From Clostridiales bacterium (GTDB taxonomy: Bacteria > Bacillota > Clostridia > Oscillospirales > Oscillospiraceae), in assembly GCA_022786965.1 (NCBI GenBank), contig JALFXH010000122.1, positions 1-33,327 of the forward strand: a stretch of 33,327 nt of DNA. Direction: 5' to 3'. The notes below the pieces were generated by a model. The model was not told where the DNA came from and did no database searches. It saw nothing but the letters and a program-made list of their open reading frames with translations. This document shows, piece by piece, positions 33,062 to 33,327 of this stretch. The position numbers and the translations under genes are program-made. The stretch's first letter is position 1, and every line of letters starts with the position of its first letter.

Positions 33062-33203
33062 CTTCGTAGGGCGGGGTCATGACCCCGCCGGGCACGAACG
33101 GAACAGAGCGGCGAACCAGACGCGGAGACGGAAGATTTCAGAATGGTTTTTACCAAGCAGTCAACGAACCCTGCGGCGGGGTCATGACACCCGCCCTACG
33201 AAG
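33062..33203. repeat. Dispersed palindromic repeat (GTAGGGCGGGG family), copy 4
   Basis: CTTCGTAGGGCGGGGTCATG (33062 on) and the inverted partner GTCATGACACCCGCCCTACG with AAG (ends 33203) enclose about 85 bp. It fills most of the 250-bp gap between purJ and purD; the remaining part (33204-33294) is AT-rich and shows no promoter I trust. Confidence 0.8.
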
Positions 33204-33294
33204 GGTGCTGTGTGAATCAATCATTTATCATCCGTTTTCAAAACTGCGTTAAAACAGCAAATACGTAATCTTATTTCTCCAAAAAAGGGATTGA

Positions 33295-33327
33295 ATGTTT
33301 ATGAAACTGTTAGTCGTCGGCGGCGGT
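33295..33327 (+). CDS. purD: Start of phosphoribosylamine-glycine ligase (partial)
   Basis: The window ends after M-F-M-K-L-L-V-V-G-G-G, which matches the N-terminus of PurD (MKxLVVGGGGREHA). Two in-frame ATGs exist, 33295 and 33301: AAGGG lies 5 nt before the first, while the second gives the usual PurD start. Position after purJ in the purine operon supports the call. Confidence 0.75.
   Translation, partial: MFMKLLVVGGG

Overview
The window looks like a chromosomal segment of a GC-rich (about 55-60%) anaerobic Firmicute of the class Clostridia, most likely an Oscillospiraceae/Ruminococcaceae gut commensal. This is inferred from gene content: an AraR-type GntR/LacI regulator, a ChvE-type sugar importer, separate PurO and PurJ enzymes in place of PurH, ZTP riboswitches, strong Shine-Dalgarno sites and many GC-rich palindromic intergenic repeats. 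No phage, transposase, CRISPR array or rRNA was found. The ORFs read as core or metabolic genes.

Layout. 1-613: a tRNA-Leu(TAA) with its terminator, then a 157-bp nearly palindromic MITE-like element. 614-4254 (-): a two-gene cyclic-di-GMP operon (7TM-GGDEF diguanylate cyclase, then 7TM-degenerate GGDEF-EAL phosphodiesterase). The cyclase N-terminus appears split by a 1-nt frameshift. 4828-5511 (+): a membrane-anchored SleB-like protein. 5639-6922 (-): a FUSC-type membrane domain fused to a degenerate HAD domain. 7150-11087 (-): a polar amino-acid ABC importer (ATPase, lipoprotein, two permeases) whose last gene is a cytidylate-kinase-like protein. The operon begins with a strong promoter and a leader terminator. 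11527-19651 (-): an L-arabinose operon, chvE-mmsA-mmsB-small membrane protein-araB-araA-araD, with divergent araR at 20222. 21495-22997 (+): a sodium:alanine/glycine symporter. 23095-24687 (-): peptide release factor 3. 25089-26423 (-): a DUF1576-like membrane protein. 26879-33327 (+): a purine operon purE-purF-purM-purN-purO-purJ-purD, the last gene running off the window.

The most striking region is 26433-26880. Two ZTP (pfl) riboswitches, each with its own sigma-A-type promoter and intrinsic terminator, face away from each other. One controls the purine operon and the other controls the uncharacterised membrane protein. ZMP/ZTP (AICAR and its triphosphate) is the substrate pool of PurJ and reports 10-formyl-THF shortage. 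The arrangement therefore suggests that the membrane protein belongs to the purine/folate response, perhaps as a transporter. In the same operon the PurF homologue lacks the N-terminal catalytic cysteine but keeps its PRPP site and all four candidate Fe-S cysteines. A chain of hairpins lies between purE and purF.

Intergenic spaces are rich in dispersed palindromic elements of at least five kinds. Several sit inside operons and could act in mRNA processing or stability. Everything here is read by eye; family names are from memory of conserved motifs, not from database searches.
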